A stretch of 64,000 nucleotides of DNA from Prevotella sp. (GTDB lineage: Bacteria; Bacteroidota; Bacteroidia; Bacteroidales; Bacteroidaceae), in contig JAFVGN010000021.1 of the NCBI GenBank assembly GCA_017474925.1, forward strand, positions 1 to 64,000, in the 5' to 3' direction. A program made the translations under genes and the position numbers. Positions 45,202 through 57,900 of this stretch are shown here, one piece after another. The notes under the pieces are model-generated. The model was given only the letters and a program-made list of their open reading frames with translations. It was not told the DNA's origin and did no database searches. Positions within the stretch are counted from its first letter, which is position 1. Every line of letters starts with the position of its first letter.

Positions 45202-46962
45202 TCAAACTGTCGGGGGGGTATAATGGATGGCAAGCAGCGTCATGTCGTCACTCTGTTCGGCACCCTTCACAAAGAGGTGTACTGCCTTGGTCATGTCTTC
45301 AAGGATGTCCTTGGGACTCAACTGCCTTTCGACACACTCCTTGAGCACGTCATTGATGCGCTGTAGTCCAAACTGCTTATGTCCGGCATTCATGGCCTCC
45401 GTCAGTCCGTCGGTATAAAGGAACAAGGTACTGCCACCGGCTAAGAAGGTCTCCTGCACATTGTATTTCACGTCGTCGAATATGCCGACGGGTAGATGTG
45501 GATTACATTCAAGAGTCTGCAGACCAGTATGACTGATAATAATAGGAGCATCGTGACCGGCATCGCAATAGTGTAAGTGACCGGTAGGCAGGTCGAGCAC
45601 TCCGATGAACAGGGTGGAGAACATATTGGTGTCATTACCTTGACAGGCCGACTCGTTGATGCGATGCATAATCAGGGCGGGATTGTTCTCATGTGTAGAG
45701 AAAGCACGGAACAAAGAACGGGTTCCAGCCATCAACATGGCCGAAGGCGTACCCTTTCCGCTGACGTCACCGATGCAGAAGAACAACTTCTCGTCGCGAA
45801 TGAAGTAGTCGAACAGGTCGCCGCCCACCTCACGGGCAGGCACCAGCGAGCCAAATATGTCCACGTCGTCACGCTGCAAATGACCATGGGGCAGCAAATG
45901 CTGCTGTATCTGACTGGCCACACGCAACTCAAAACTGATTCGTTCCTTCTCAGTAGCCACCTGGCGCAGACGTTCCAGATTGCGCTTCGAACGCCATATA
46001 ATAAAGCCTACCAGCAACAGGCCTGTCATCACCCACAGCAAGAGGTTCCTTCGTGCAGTACGCAGTTTGCCGAAGATATCGCTATCGTCCAGGACATTGA
46101 GGAGAATCCAGTCGGTCTTACCACCTACCGGGGTATAGAACAAATGCTTCATACTGCCTTTTTCATCCTTCATGGTCACATAGCCCAGCTTGTCAGTATC
46201 GTTTTTCAGTCGTTCGAGCGACATCTTGAGCAATTGATTGTCTTGGCCTGCAAGCCGATTGTAGCTTCCTGTTACAAGGAAACGCTGAGTCGACGGGTAT
46301 ATCTTGTCCTCGTTCATAATCGCTTCAAGCCAGACGAGCGAGAGGTCGGCTCCGACAACGGCTACAATCTTGCCTTTGCTATTGCGGACGGGGGCACAGT
46401 AGGTAGTGATGCGCGCCTTGGCACCTTCGTTTTCCGTATAGGGCTCGGTCCAGTGGCTCGTTCCTGTGACTAATGGTATTCTGAAGAACTCGTTCTTAGT
46501 ATAGTCATGGTTTGGCCCTCCCAACTGCATGGTTTCTATCTTTCCGTTGTCTCTGCGAACAGAATAAGGCTCAAACCAGTATCCACGATCTGGGAACAAG
46601 TGAGGGATGCAGGCAATGCCGCTACCCATAATCATCGGATTATTCTCCACGATCTGGTAGGTTTCCCTGACCAGGGAGTCTGGATGCAGCAGGTCGTCGG
46701 TCACGATCCACGACATGTTGTCGAACAACACCTCCACCTCTGTCAGTTTGTTTTGGATACAAAGGAATAGGGCGTTATTCTCGCGTTCCATCACTCGTAT
46801 TATCGTGCGCTTGATGATATCCTGACTTTTGTAGTATATCACACCTGTCGTCAGCTCTATCAGCAATGCCGCCACGATAATGACGGTCAGACTGGTATTG
46901 GCCTTGAAGAAGTCTTTCAACCACTCCCACTTGCTCTTATTGTTCGTTCCACTGTCTTGCAT
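45202..46962 (-). CDS. Second Cache-sensing SpoIIE/RsbU-type PP2C phosphatase
   Basis: A 586-residue paralogue of the protein at 2591-4579. A membrane helix (about 24-44), an extracytoplasmic double-Cache-like domain (about 50-305, with RGYWFEPYSVRRDN and VAVVGADLSLVWLEA) and a second helix (about 310-328) come first. A short linker, here without a clear HAMP domain, leads to the PP2C domain with CIGDVSGKGTPSAMLMAG, LYTDGLTEAMN and SDDMTLLAIHY. The sensed ligand and target are unknown. A TATCTTTG -7 box lies at 46995-46988. It stands alone, with the repeats of pyrE after it. Confidence 0.9.
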   Translation of the reverse strand: MQDSGTNNKSKWEWLKDFFKANTSLTVIIVAALLIELTTGVIYYKSQDIIKRTIIRVMERENNALFLCIQNKLTEVEVLFDNMSWIVTDDLLHPDSLVRETYQIVENNPMIMGSGIACIPHLFPDRGYWFEPYSVRRDNGKIETMQLGGPNHDYTKNEFFRIPLVTGTSHWTEPYTENEGAKARITTYCAPVRNSKGKIVAVVGADLSLVWLEAIMNEDKIYPSTQRFLVTGSYNRLAGQDNQLLKMSLERLKNDTDKLGYVTMKDEKGSMKHLFYTPVGGKTDWILLNVLDDSDIFGKLRTARRNLLLWVMTGLLLVGFIIWRSKRNLERLRQVATEKERISFELRVASQIQQHLLPHGHLQRDDVDIFGSLVPAREVGGDLFDYFIRDEKLFFCIGDVSGKGTPSAMLMAGTRSLFRAFSTHENNPALIMHRINESACQGNDTNMFSTLFIGVLDLPTGHLHYCDAGHDAPIIISHTGLQTLECNPHLPVGIFDDVKYNVQETFLAGGSTLFLYTDGLTEAMNAGHKQFGLQRINDVLKECVERQLSPKDILEDMTKAVHLFVKGAEQSDDMTLLAIHYTPPTV

Positions 46963-47080
46963 GTTTCCTTGCTGAACAAAAACATTGCAAAGATAGTTGT
47001 TTTTTGGGGAATTATTGTACTCTTTTCCGTTTTTTTATTTCTTTTCCTTTTTATTTTAGCAAAATCTCACAAAAGTTTTG

Positions 47081-47088
47081 TATCTTTG
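47081..47088 (+). promoter_or_regulatory. -7 box of the porin-like gene
   Basis: TATCTTTG matches the consensus and lies 22 bases before the ATG at 47111. The upstream TTTG is not clear. It is divergent from the phosphatase gene's -7 box at 46995-46988. Confidence 0.5.
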
Positions 47089-47110
47089 CAACAAACTCTT
47101 GAGCAACATC

Positions 47111-48481
47111 ATGCATGGATTTATGAGTTATACACGATACCTATTATATAATAATGTTGCAGCACTTCTTGTCATTTCCCTGCTCGTACCGTCATTGGGA
47201 GTATATGCACAGACCGACTCTACCAAATTAAACACCCTGAACTTCGGCCTGAACTTCATGGTACATGGTGAAGCCATGAGCGGTGGTCTGCCCGTCGCCG
47301 GCAAGGACTATGCCGAGGACAAGTCAAGCTTCCTCCTGGGCAGTACACGCCTGATCGTAGACTACAGCAGGCCCCACATAGATGCCCATGCCGTGATTCA
47401 GAACAAGGCCGTATGGGGAACCAGCGGCAACGAGACCCTCAACCTCTATGAGGGCTGGATCAGGATGACGGCCAGGAACGGACTCTTTGCACAGGTGGGG
47501 CGTATAGCCCTGTCATACGACGACGAGCGCATCATCGGCCCCAACGACTTTGCCATGGCTTCCCTGTCGCACGATGTGCTGAGGGTCGGCTACGCAGGGC
47601 ATGGCCACCAAGTTCACGGCATCATAGCCTACAACCAGAACGATAACAACGTTTATAAGAGCACCTACTACGACGATGGCGCACAACCCTATAAGAACAT
47701 GCAGACCTTGTGGTATCACTACGATGTTCCGAAGTTCCCCCTTGGCGTCTCATTGCTCTTTATGAATGTAGGCCTGCAGGCTGGTAACCCGAATAATAAG
47801 CTCAATCAACCTAAGACCGTGTACCAGCAGATGTATGGTGGCTACCTGAACTTTCATCACAAATACCTGACGTTCGAAGGCTCTTACTACCGCCAGGCCG
47901 GCAAGACCATAGTTTCCAACTCCAAGTATGCCATGAAGATTGACGCATGGATGGCCAGTGCAAAGGCCACCGTAACACCCTCCGACTATTACGGATTCAC
48001 CCTTGGCTACGACTACCTGAGCGGCGACGACTACGTGCCTGTCATCTACGGCGGAACGATGGGATTGCCCCTGCACAAGGTGTACAAAGGCTTCACGCCC
48101 CTCTACGGGTCACGCACCAAGTTCTATGGCATCATGGACTATTACTACGAGAGTGCATACATCAACGGTTTCACCCCCGGCTTGCAGAACGCCTTCCTCG
48201 GGGTCTTTGGCAAGCCCTACTCCAAGTTAGACCTCAGCGCCACCTACCACTATATGGCCGTAGCCACCCAGCTGCAAGGTCTCAAAAGCACCCTGGGCCA
48301 CTGCATCGACATCATGGCCAGCTACAGCTTCACAAAGGAAATCTCCCTCACGGCAGGCTACACACTCATGTTCAGCACGGAGACCATGAACCGCCTGAAG
48401 CAGGGCAACAACAGCGATAATGCCCGATGGGGATGGTTCTCGCTCGTCTTCTCGCCCAACCTGTTTACCACTAAATTCTAA
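47111..48481 (+). CDS. Outer-membrane porin-like barrel (alginate-export type)
   Basis: A 456-residue exported protein. The signal covers about residues 1-34 from the ATG at 47111 (cleavage after VYAQ); 47123 is another possible start. The rest alternates short strands in the manner of a large barrel: FAQVGRIALSYDDERIIGPN, GVSLLFMNVGLQAGN, DYYGFTLGYDYLSGDDY, and a final strand ending FTTKF. The layout is like the alginate-export/porin family of Bacteroidetes. The substrate is unknown. A frameshifted small gene follows 19 bases later. Confidence 0.78.
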   Translation: MHGFMSYTRYLLYNNVAALLVISLLVPSLGVYAQTDSTKLNTLNFGLNFMVHGEAMSGGLPVAGKDYAEDKSSFLLGSTRLIVDYSRPHIDAHAVIQNKAVWGTSGNETLNLYEGWIRMTARNGLFAQVGRIALSYDDERIIGPNDFAMASLSHDVLRVGYAGHGHQVHGIIAYNQNDNNVYKSTYYDDGAQPYKNMQTLWYHYDVPKFPLGVSLLFMNVGLQAGNPNNKLNQPKTVYQQMYGGYLNFHHKYLTFEGSYYRQAGKTIVSNSKYAMKIDAWMASAKATVTPSDYYGFTLGYDYLSGDDYVPVIYGGTMGLPLHKVYKGFTPLYGSRTKFYGIMDYYYESAYINGFTPGLQNAFLGVFGKPYSKLDLSATYHYMAVATQLQGLKSTLGHCIDIMASYSFTKEISLTAGYTLMFSTETMNRLKQGNNSDNARWGWFSLVFSPNLFTTKF

Positions 48482-48500
48482 CCCTCTCTCAAACATTTCA

Positions 48501-48949
48501 ATGATAGGGACAATCATTATCTGCTGCCTGCTGTTTTCCTTGAATGCAGCAGCACAGGAACAAGCCACCACCGACAGCATAAGTACACAGAAAAGCAAGT
48601 CGAAACTGGCGCTACGGCTTCATCAGGCACAGAAATACCTGGACGACAAGGCCACGGGAAATGGAACCCGGAAACGCACACCTGGGCCAACGGGAAGACC
48701 CACAAGCCCCTTCCCCAAAACTTAGGTCCTGAGTGGCATGACGAAGTGGACAACTGGGAAACAGGTTCCGAGACCGACTACAGCATGCTCAGGCTCAACG
48801 TCGACCTGCGACTCGGCATTGCCTACAACTGGAGCAACTATTTCATCGGACTTCAGGCACAGTTCAACAATTTCTCTTATAAGAAAGACGAGTGTAAGGT
48901 CAACCTCTTCGATGCATACGCCCGCCTGTCTTTTGGCGTGAGACTATAG
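48501..48949 (+). pseudogene. Frameshifted exported barrel-like protein (slippery heptamer at the break)
   Basis: The first frame (ATG 48501) gives a signal peptide, MIGTIIICCLLFSLNAAAQ, and runs to a TAG at 48725. From about 48658 the -1 frame instead continues as KWNPETHTWANGKTHKPLP and ends in barrel-like strands (LGIAYNWSNYFIGLQ, DAYARLSFGVRL) at the TAG at 48949. Joined, they make about 149 residues. The break falls at GGGAAAT, which in the first frame reads G GGA AAT, the X-XXY-YYZ form used for programmed -1 frameshifting. Loss of one G, a sequencing error, or a true frameshift site are all possible. I do not recognise the family with confidence. Confidence 0.6.
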
Positions 48950-48977
48950 GGGGGTGTATAGACACATACAAAAAGTG

Positions 48978-51900
48978 TTAGTCTTTCCGCACCACTATCT
49001 TTGTTGAGCTACGTCCGGCAGCACCATCCGTATTGATAATGTAGACGCCTTGCTGTAGCGGGAACTGCACACGCTGCTGACAATCGGAAGCGCTGAACAG
49101 CGTAGCGCCATTGAGCGATAGCGCACGCACGGTGCCTAATGGCTGGGCAGCCGAGACTGTGACCAAACCATCATGACTACTGACCACAATACCATTCTTC
49201 ACCTGCTGGTCGATGCCCGTGGCAGCACGGTTCATGAGGAAGTAGCGACCATACTCGTTGGGCAGCACACTGACCGCCATGCCCTCAGTCACCACCTGTG
49301 TAGTACCGTCGACAGCATCGACCACCTCGAGGTCGCCGCCTATGGCATCCACACCCGTCAGCGTGACATCAACGGCCTCATCGCTGTTGCACGTCACACC
49401 AAACGATACTAGTTGCAACTCCGGCATCTGGTTGATGCTCACTGCCATGCCATCAGCCACGGTATAAACCATCGGCACATCGCTGAGATTCGAATCAAAG
49501 AGTGTCTCTACTGCCTGGACTTCACCCTGCTGAATGCAGGCTAAGCTACTGCCATGGTCGTTTCTTGCTGTCAGCAGTAATGCGTCAGGCAGAGATACTG
49601 TCGGTGCCGACAAACTTGTGTTCTGTACAGCACGGTCGACCATCATCGCAGGTGTAAAGGTAATCTGAGTGGCATTTGCTTTCGCCTTAACGAAGAATGA
49701 TTGCATCGGACCAATTGTCCCATTAGTGAGACCATGGCTTGTGTCGTTATTCGTATAGGTCCAATAAGCTGATGTCTCCAAATTATCAGTATTTCCTGCC
49801 AAGAAAGCAGCCATGTCTATTGAACACAGATAGGGGTTGCCTACCAACTGATAGTTAGCCGGTGACGACTGGATATCAGCGATGGCAGCATTGAAGGTTC
49901 CGCTACCAGCGGTACGTACTGTAGTGCCATACAACGTACCATAGGTTACGCCACTGATATTGGCAGTGCCATCCGTCAACAATTTTCCCGTCGTGCTCTT
50001 TTCCACGTTCTGGCTCAGCTGACCACTTGTAGGCTGCTGGTTGTCCCACTGGTAGTAGTCGAACGAAGTATCAGCCTTCGGCAGACGAATCAGCGTAGCT
50101 GCTGTCTGGTCTTTCTTGTGGGGTTTGATGCTAAATGCCGTCCATGTGCTGTAAGGTACCGTGACATCATTATAGGCATGACTCCATTGTACCAAATTGT
50201 CACTGACACCACCTGGGATGTTGGCACTATACTTTGTGGCACGAACATCATTAGTCTTGGTATAGACATAGACACCAGCCTGCGTCCAGCCACGTTGGTA
50301 GATAGGATATTGCGTGCGACTGTACTTCACACCGGCAGCATTTTCCGTGGTGGAGAAACTGATAGGCTGGAAGGCCTCTGTCAACTGGCGGCCATTCGTT
50401 TCGGCATCAGCAGTCACCGGTACATACATATCACCTGCGTATGTATTCTGCAGCGGTGTGGACATCAGTGTCCAGCTGTTGCTGGCCAGCTCCTTCTCCA
50501 CCCATACTTTCTCATAGGTGAGATATTGCTGGTTCAACAGTTCTGCACGTGGTTTCATATACAATTCTTTCGCCCAGTTGCCATAGAACTTCTCGCAGTC
50601 GTAAACGCTACCTTCGACAGGAGTATGGTTGGTACCGCCTTGACAGGTCTTTTCCGTATAGCGTACCATTATATCATACTGAATATTCTCAGCCGCTCCT
50701 GTTCCAATGTTATTGTAAATACCTTCGGTATCGTATGTCAGATTCACCAGATTAGGAGCCTGCAGGCCAGTGGGAATGGTGACATAAGTGAACTTCATCG
50801 GTGCATAGGTCTTAGGAATCGTTGCATTGCCTCGCAATTCAAGGTTATCCTGATAGATACCTTCCTGTGCTATAGTCGCCGTATTCTGCGTGGCATCGGC
50901 ACTCTTGTTCAACTCTGCACGTGTGGAGCGCCCCCAATTGGCATCATTATTCCAGTTGGTACCCGTACCATTCCAGGTTACGAACTCAGGCACCACTTTC
51001 AGCAGGAACTCTACATTACCTTCACAGGCATCAGCATCGTCAGCATCCTTCACCTGGAAGAACATTCGGTATGCATACCCCTCGTAGAACGTCGGTTTCG
51101 TTACATCTGTTCCATGGAAATTAACCGCGATATACATCTGGCTACCGCTAATAGTCGTCGATGCAAAGGTAGCTACCTTGTCCACATTAGCTAACACCTT
51201 CGAATCAGTGGTCTGGTAAATATCTGTCGTAGCATACTTCAACAAGTCAAGGTCACCCACAATGTTCAGTGTGCCCGTCTTAGCTGGAGCACCGTCATTC
51301 ACCTTGAATGTATTGACAGGAATGTGCAGCAGATAATCGCCGTTCTGCATGTTCAGCAACTGCTCCTTTCCGACACGCACCACACGAACACCGTCAGGAT
51401 AGGTGACATCTTCAAAACCTAACACAATGGTTGGGGCGTTACCAGACATATTGACGGTAAAGACATACTCCAATGGCGTACAGATGTTGAAGTCTGTCGT
51501 ACCGTTGTTTACCTTGTCCTCGATAGGCAGAGCAGCAATAGCATGATGGACTTCATCCACCTTCCCATTATAACTATTGGAGCACGACAAGAAGAGTAGC
51601 CCCTCCGAAATGGCCTGGTTGATGACAGCATAATATTGAGGATTTACGCTCTCATAACTTGGCACCAAATTCGTTGCTGTCTTATAGGCATCAGAACCAC
51701 TTACATTTTCCTTATTGCGATAATGCTTCAAGGCATCCGAGAGATAGTAGCCGTTTTCACCAACTGTTATCTTGTAGGCATTGAACTGTTCTAACGTTCC
51801 CTTGAAATAATCGAAGTGTACGCCTTCGTAAGCCTTGAAGCCAGAAATCTCATCAGCATCAGGCATCTGCAGCACTACCTTCAGATTGACCGTAGCCTCG

Positions 51901-54900
51901 CCTGTCGAGCAGCTGCCGTCGACAGTTGTGACAACCTCGCCTGAACTATCCTGCATCTCCAAGTACATCATCTTCGGTACAAAGATAGGGCTATAGACAT
52001 CACAAGCGTCTGTATTCTTACCCCACAAGTCCTCGTCGGTAGGAGCACCCGTCTCAGATAACAAGTAAACAGATACGTAGTATTGCTCACCCTGTACCAG
52101 TTGGAACGGTTTTTTGGCCAGTGAGAAATAGAGATGGCCATCGGTACCCATAAAGTAACCAGACGTAGCAGTAGAGCTTTTAAACTCAACCTCTGTCGGA
52201 ATGGTGGCGGGATAATCGGTAGGGACAGATGTCGTACCATACAGGTTTGTGCCGTCGTACAGCATTGGATCCGTCAACGGGGTTCCATTGCTGTCGCAGA
52301 TGCGCCAATAAATATTGTATCCCTTCTTACTAACCAGTGCATCATCATCGATGTAGACATTCATCTTCACCGCTAAGTCACCACACTCCACATCCTCCTG
52401 CTTCACCTTCAGTTTGGCATTGCTGGTGTAGAACTGCAACTGGTCGACAGCATAGTCCGCACCATTCGTACCAGGCGAGTAGTTATCGATATCCACCTCG
52501 TAGTGGTCAACACCAGTCAAATCAACTGATGATGGAATGGCTACGCGACCATACATTTGATACCACACACCATTATTATAAGCCCCTGCCGTATTAGTGC
52601 TGAGGTTCGATGAGTGGAACGATACCACGCGCGTCCTGACGCCATTACCCTTTACAGCATAGACGGTAGCCATCACCTGTGGCTGCACGTTACCACCCGT
52701 CATATTGGCCACAACACCAGTGAAGCACAGCTCCGAGCCAGCACACAGCTGAGCCTGGAAGTCCATCTTGGCTATGGTACGCGACTCGTCAGAGGCATCG
52801 ACATAGAGGAAGGAACCGTATTTGCCGCTATTTTCCAAACCGAAACTGTAAGTATAGTCGTATAGCAAAGAGCTATCCCACCAATGGTAGTAGTAGTCGT
52901 AAGTCTCACTCTTCGAAACACCTGTCATATTCATCGAGCGCAGTAGCATATAGTCACCATGCAGGGGCGAGATTCCCATATAGTCAGTGTTGGAATTAGC
53001 CCAGATACGACGGACATCAGGATAGCAGAAACCATACTCTGCGTTAAGCCAAGGCATAGGCTCGGTAGAATGGTTTTGTCTTTGGGAGGTCAGGGTCTCA
53101 CTCAGCTCTGTGCCGCAGAGTCCGTCAAAGTCAACGGTAGCCTGCAGTGTCATGTGCTGACGTAGATAGGCCTCCGTACGCTCCAATGGCAAATGAGCAA
53201 CATCATATGCTGGAGCGTCAATTAGGTTCACCTCATAATGTACTACGGGTGCCATTGAGGTTCCATCGCCAATATACCCTACCAGATGGAAGCGCTGACC
53301 AGCCCTAGCCTCGACAGTTTTGGAACCACTGCCACTAATGGCATTATAGGTGCCGTTCAAAGCACTCACCTGAATTCGAGAGATACGGTTGGTCTTGTCT
53401 GAGTCGTAGAGCGTCAACTTGGTATCGTTACGGTAGATTCCTGTTTCATCTTCAAAGTAGGCATACCATGCTATCTCACTACATACAGTAGGTGACGTAC
53501 CATTGTATATATAATAGTAGTCCAGTTCTGAGAGGTTGGCGCGGATAGAGAACTCTGTGCTAGCATTCTTCATAGCCACACTGACACGACCATTGTCTTC
53601 GGCCAATTGGAACATATCAGCACCGCCAGCATTCAGCTTGTCATGACCAATCTGGATGTCGGTAGCAATGACTGAAGCCGGACGGATATGGAAAATATAG
53701 CGGGTACTCAACGTAGGCTCATGCATAAGATAGGGTTTCTTCTTGCCGCTAAAGCCAGGACGATCGTCATCAGCCGAACCGCTATAGATGCCATCATAGT
53801 ACTTACTGACATCACAGGCGATAGTTACCATTTCACTTAAACCTGCAGGATTAAAGGTCGCCCCCACTTTGGTATGTGTCGGTTGAATGCCACCAACGCT
53901 ATTGTTCAGCATAAACAATCCACGGCTGACGGTAGCACCTTGGTTGGTTTCTTCCTTGTCCTCCAGCATGGAGCTGCTGCCACCGGCAATGGCCAGGCGG
54001 GTATTGTTAATGTCGGTCATCCAGTCGTACCAACGAATGTAGGCGGTAGGTTCCAGGACATCGCCATCGCCATAGTATTTTTCAAACGGCAGCTTCAAGT
54101 TGATGGGCGTACTGCTGGTGGGATCCACATAGATGTCGTATTCTACCGTATGTACTCCCTGACGAATCTTTTCATTGACGTTCTCACGGGTACTGTTACT
54201 GTTGTTCCAGTTGTACTGTTGTACCACATCGGCAAAGTCAGCCTGTGTGTGGTAAGGCCGCTCGGAGGCACCCTTATCATGGACAAACAGGAATGCAGCC
54301 TCCTTAAAGAAGCTATAGGTATAAACCATGTTCAGGTCGTCAGGCTCGTGGGTGAGAAGTTTTGGGCTGCCACCATCGTCAGTTTGGCCAGTCAGGTCAT
54401 TAGTCATTACAATGACAACTTTGTAGTCTTCCCATGTGCCCCCAGAAGCGAAAGGCTTGGACACTGTAACATTCAACATTGTCTCATCACTACCTGCTAC
54501 ACTTGTCACAGTATTCCAGTAGATACCATAATCTTGCTCTGAACGATATCCCAGCCATTCTCCACCTGTTGCACTGAGATAGTTTTCTGATCCAGGTATT
54601 TTTTCAAAGGTACCATCCTCAGCTCTTTTGGTCAGATAATAGCGGACATGCAGATGGCCGAGCAAAGAGCTAAAGCTTGACTCTCCCAATTCACTCTTGA
54701 TTTTGTTGATATTCTCAGCCAACGGTATGGTGACGCTGGCCACCTCATCGTTTGCTACCAGGATTTCCTTCGAGTGTGTGAATGCCGAAGCAGTCACTGC
54801 ACCTGGGAAGTTAGAGGTCCCGGCAAACTTGATGGTATAGATGTAGTCGTAGTCAGGCTCATAGGTCTCTCGTACTTTGGCGGCACGACGTGGAGCCAAA

Positions 54901-57900
54901 TCGTGAGTATGTCCCTGCTCACCTGTATCGGCTGACATGGCAACAACTACATTATAGAAGCTATATTTTCCTGCCTCCAGTTTCAGCGAGGCGTTATTGG
55001 GCAGGCTGATGCCATTGGTATTATACAGATAATAGCCGTAAGTAGGATCACTAAATGCCGTACCTCCAGTACCCGTTAGGGCTGTTGTTGGATCAACCAC
55101 CGTTCCATCACTCTTGGTGAGATAGATACGGGCATATGTGGCAGTCTTTCCTATCGCAGTGTTAAATGCAGCAATAGCTCTTGTCAGGTAAAGTCTCAAG
55201 TCAGTCGTTTCAGAAGTCAGACCATCTGATATGGTCTCACCACCACGTTTTCCACCATCCTTCAGCTGTGCGTGAGGATCTTGTTTGTCGATATAGACCG
55301 TATAAGTCATGGTGCAAAGAGCCTCCGACAGCGGTGTTTGGTCATCTTCATAGAACTTGCATACAAAGTGAATACCTCGTTCAGCCACCTCGCGCATAGT
55401 CAAATTAGAAGGGGCATAGAATACGGGGGCAGCCCAGTTCGCGAAGGTTGTATTGCTTAAGTTATCGTCGTTTGTCACTGCAGCTATGTTGTCAATGATA
55501 CTATACGGATCACCATTGACATTGATAGCCCAACGGTCCAACAAACGACCGCTTCCTTTTGTCAGACCCTGCACGTCACCATTGTTGTCGACCACATACC
55601 ATTGCATGGTATAATGTGACTTGTTGTTGTCCAAATAGTCTGCACCCTTGTTCGTCTCAATATCAGGCGCCGTTATCTGCATGGACTGTGCACTCCATTC
55701 CACATTAGCCTCAGGACTCCACCCTGCGGCAGGATACTTGAACCAATAAACAGTCTGTCGGTCCCAGTCGGGTTCGCTAATGACCTTGTTTTCACCATTC
55801 AAGACTGCGGCATCATTCGATGTCACCACAACTATCTGATACTGGTCGAGTTCTGCAGAAGTAAGTGTAAGGGTTATTGGTTGGGTTGCATTCCATGTCA
55901 ATGCACCATCAATGATATAACGATATTTACCCAACGTAACGCTATAGCCATCTACAGAGGAAAGTATCCAATCTGAATCTGGCGCATCCATCTTACCTGT
56001 AGGATCTACAGGCGTACCGTCCTTATCAGTCAGATAGAAGCGGGAGTATTTGGTTCCAATAGGAATCAAGGCATTCACCGTGTAAGTGACAGCACCAGCA
56101 GCAGGATCCTCACGGACTACCGATGTGGTGGCAGTAGGCTTCAGCGTACCCACAAAGCCCTTGTAGATACTGAAAGTATAGCGGGCATTGGGATAACCAG
56201 TACCAGCATCGTTGGTATAAATCTCGAATACTATCTTGTGGTTGCTGACCTCGGCATAAGTTGCCTCTGACGGAGCATAGACATTGGTTGCTACCCATGA
56301 TGCAAACTGCTCGGGCTCAATAGTCTTCTTTCCGTTAAGCAAAGCCACGTTACCATCCACAACAAAACCTGTCGGCAGGGCAATCGTCCACGTACCGCTC
56401 TGTCGTTCTGTCCCAATAGCCAATGGCTGAACATTGCTACTTACATCGGTAACATACCACTTGATGCACTGTCCGACAGCCAGCTCCGCCAGAGAAGCCT
56501 TCCAGTCTGTGTCAATATCCGTTGGCGTTGCATCGGCTGTCATTGCCACAGCATTCCACTCTATTTGTGGAGTCTGCTCATTGGTCGTGATGTTATAGTC
56601 GAAGTTGTAGGTCCACTGCATATCCCACTTCGGTTCTTGGTTGACAGTGGTCCCATCTAACACAATGCCGTCAAGACTGGTAGAGAATAGTCCTACTACC
56701 TTATACAACTTATATGCATTCGGTGCAGCAATAGTGACAGTAGGTGAAACCACACTGCCGTTATTATAAAGATATATGCCACTTGTCGTCTTGGCACAGG
56801 CCGTTCCGTCGGCCGTTCCGTCGCTAACAGAGAGGATGGTTCCTGGAGCTATGGCGTTGTTGTCTTTGTCCAATAGGTAGAAACGGGCATATTTCGCGTC
56901 CGTTGGCATATCAATATCACCCAATGTAAACGATACATCTGTGTGATTAGGTTCTTGCGGCTTGTCTGCCGTGGTCATACCTGTATTCGGCTCGTTCTCA
57001 AACGGTGTGATACGGAAAATCCAGCGCCCCTTCATATCAGGCATCCAGGCATTGACATACTCATCGTCGACCTGATAGACAATCTCATAGTCCGATGCGG
57101 CCTGCATGGTGCTGAAGGCATTCGGAGCATAAAGTTGTAAGAAGCCCAACATTCGCTGAACCGCTTCCAACAGGTCTTTCCCTTTGTCTGCAGCGGTACC
57201 TTTACCAGCATAGATATAGTTCTGGTTTAAAGTGGCACCATAGTCGTTACCGTTTTGGTACTGCCAATCCCAATATCCCACATACGCACTCCAAACATCG
57301 GCACCCTGTTCACTGCCCTTTCTCAAAGGCTGAACGGCACGGCTGCTCTTGTCGCGTACACTCCAGTCGGCATGCCAAGAGTCCTTCATCTCCTCTTCAG
57401 TCTTTCCGAAGTACGATAGCACTTGATCATGGATATTCAACTGCACGTATGGATTGGTCAGTTGGGAGAAACGCAGCATAGTTATCTTAGTGAAGGAATA
57501 CGTGTATTGCACATCCCATTGAGGCTCGGTCTCTACGACATTCCCTGTGGCTGCCGCTGCAGCATCCGTGGAGAGCACACATACCACACGGTAGTCGGCA
57601 TAGTCGGCTCCGTTCAAGGTAATGGTGACTCCAGTGAAACTAAGGTCGTTACCATTGTTATAGAGGTAGTATCCCTGCTTGGGCTTACTTGTCTGCTGCG
57701 GAGCAGGCGATGCACCCGTAATCACCAGTTTGCCTGTCGGGTCAACGGCCTCTCCATTCTTCGTCAGGATGAAGCGTACATACTTCGGCGTGCTGCCCAA
57801 CTTCTCCAAAGCTTTCGAAAAGTCAACAGCCGTCGATGACGTTTCTGTCTCTATATAATCTTTTAGATAATACCCTTTGCTGCCCCCTGTTTTGAGTGAC

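Noticed and set aside
44955..45344. Repeat-containing short proteins on both strands near pyrE, with duplicated peptide units.
   Set aside because: They only translate the 75-bp DNA repeat, which carries promoter boxes; the period of 75 is a multiple of three and leaves frames open by chance.
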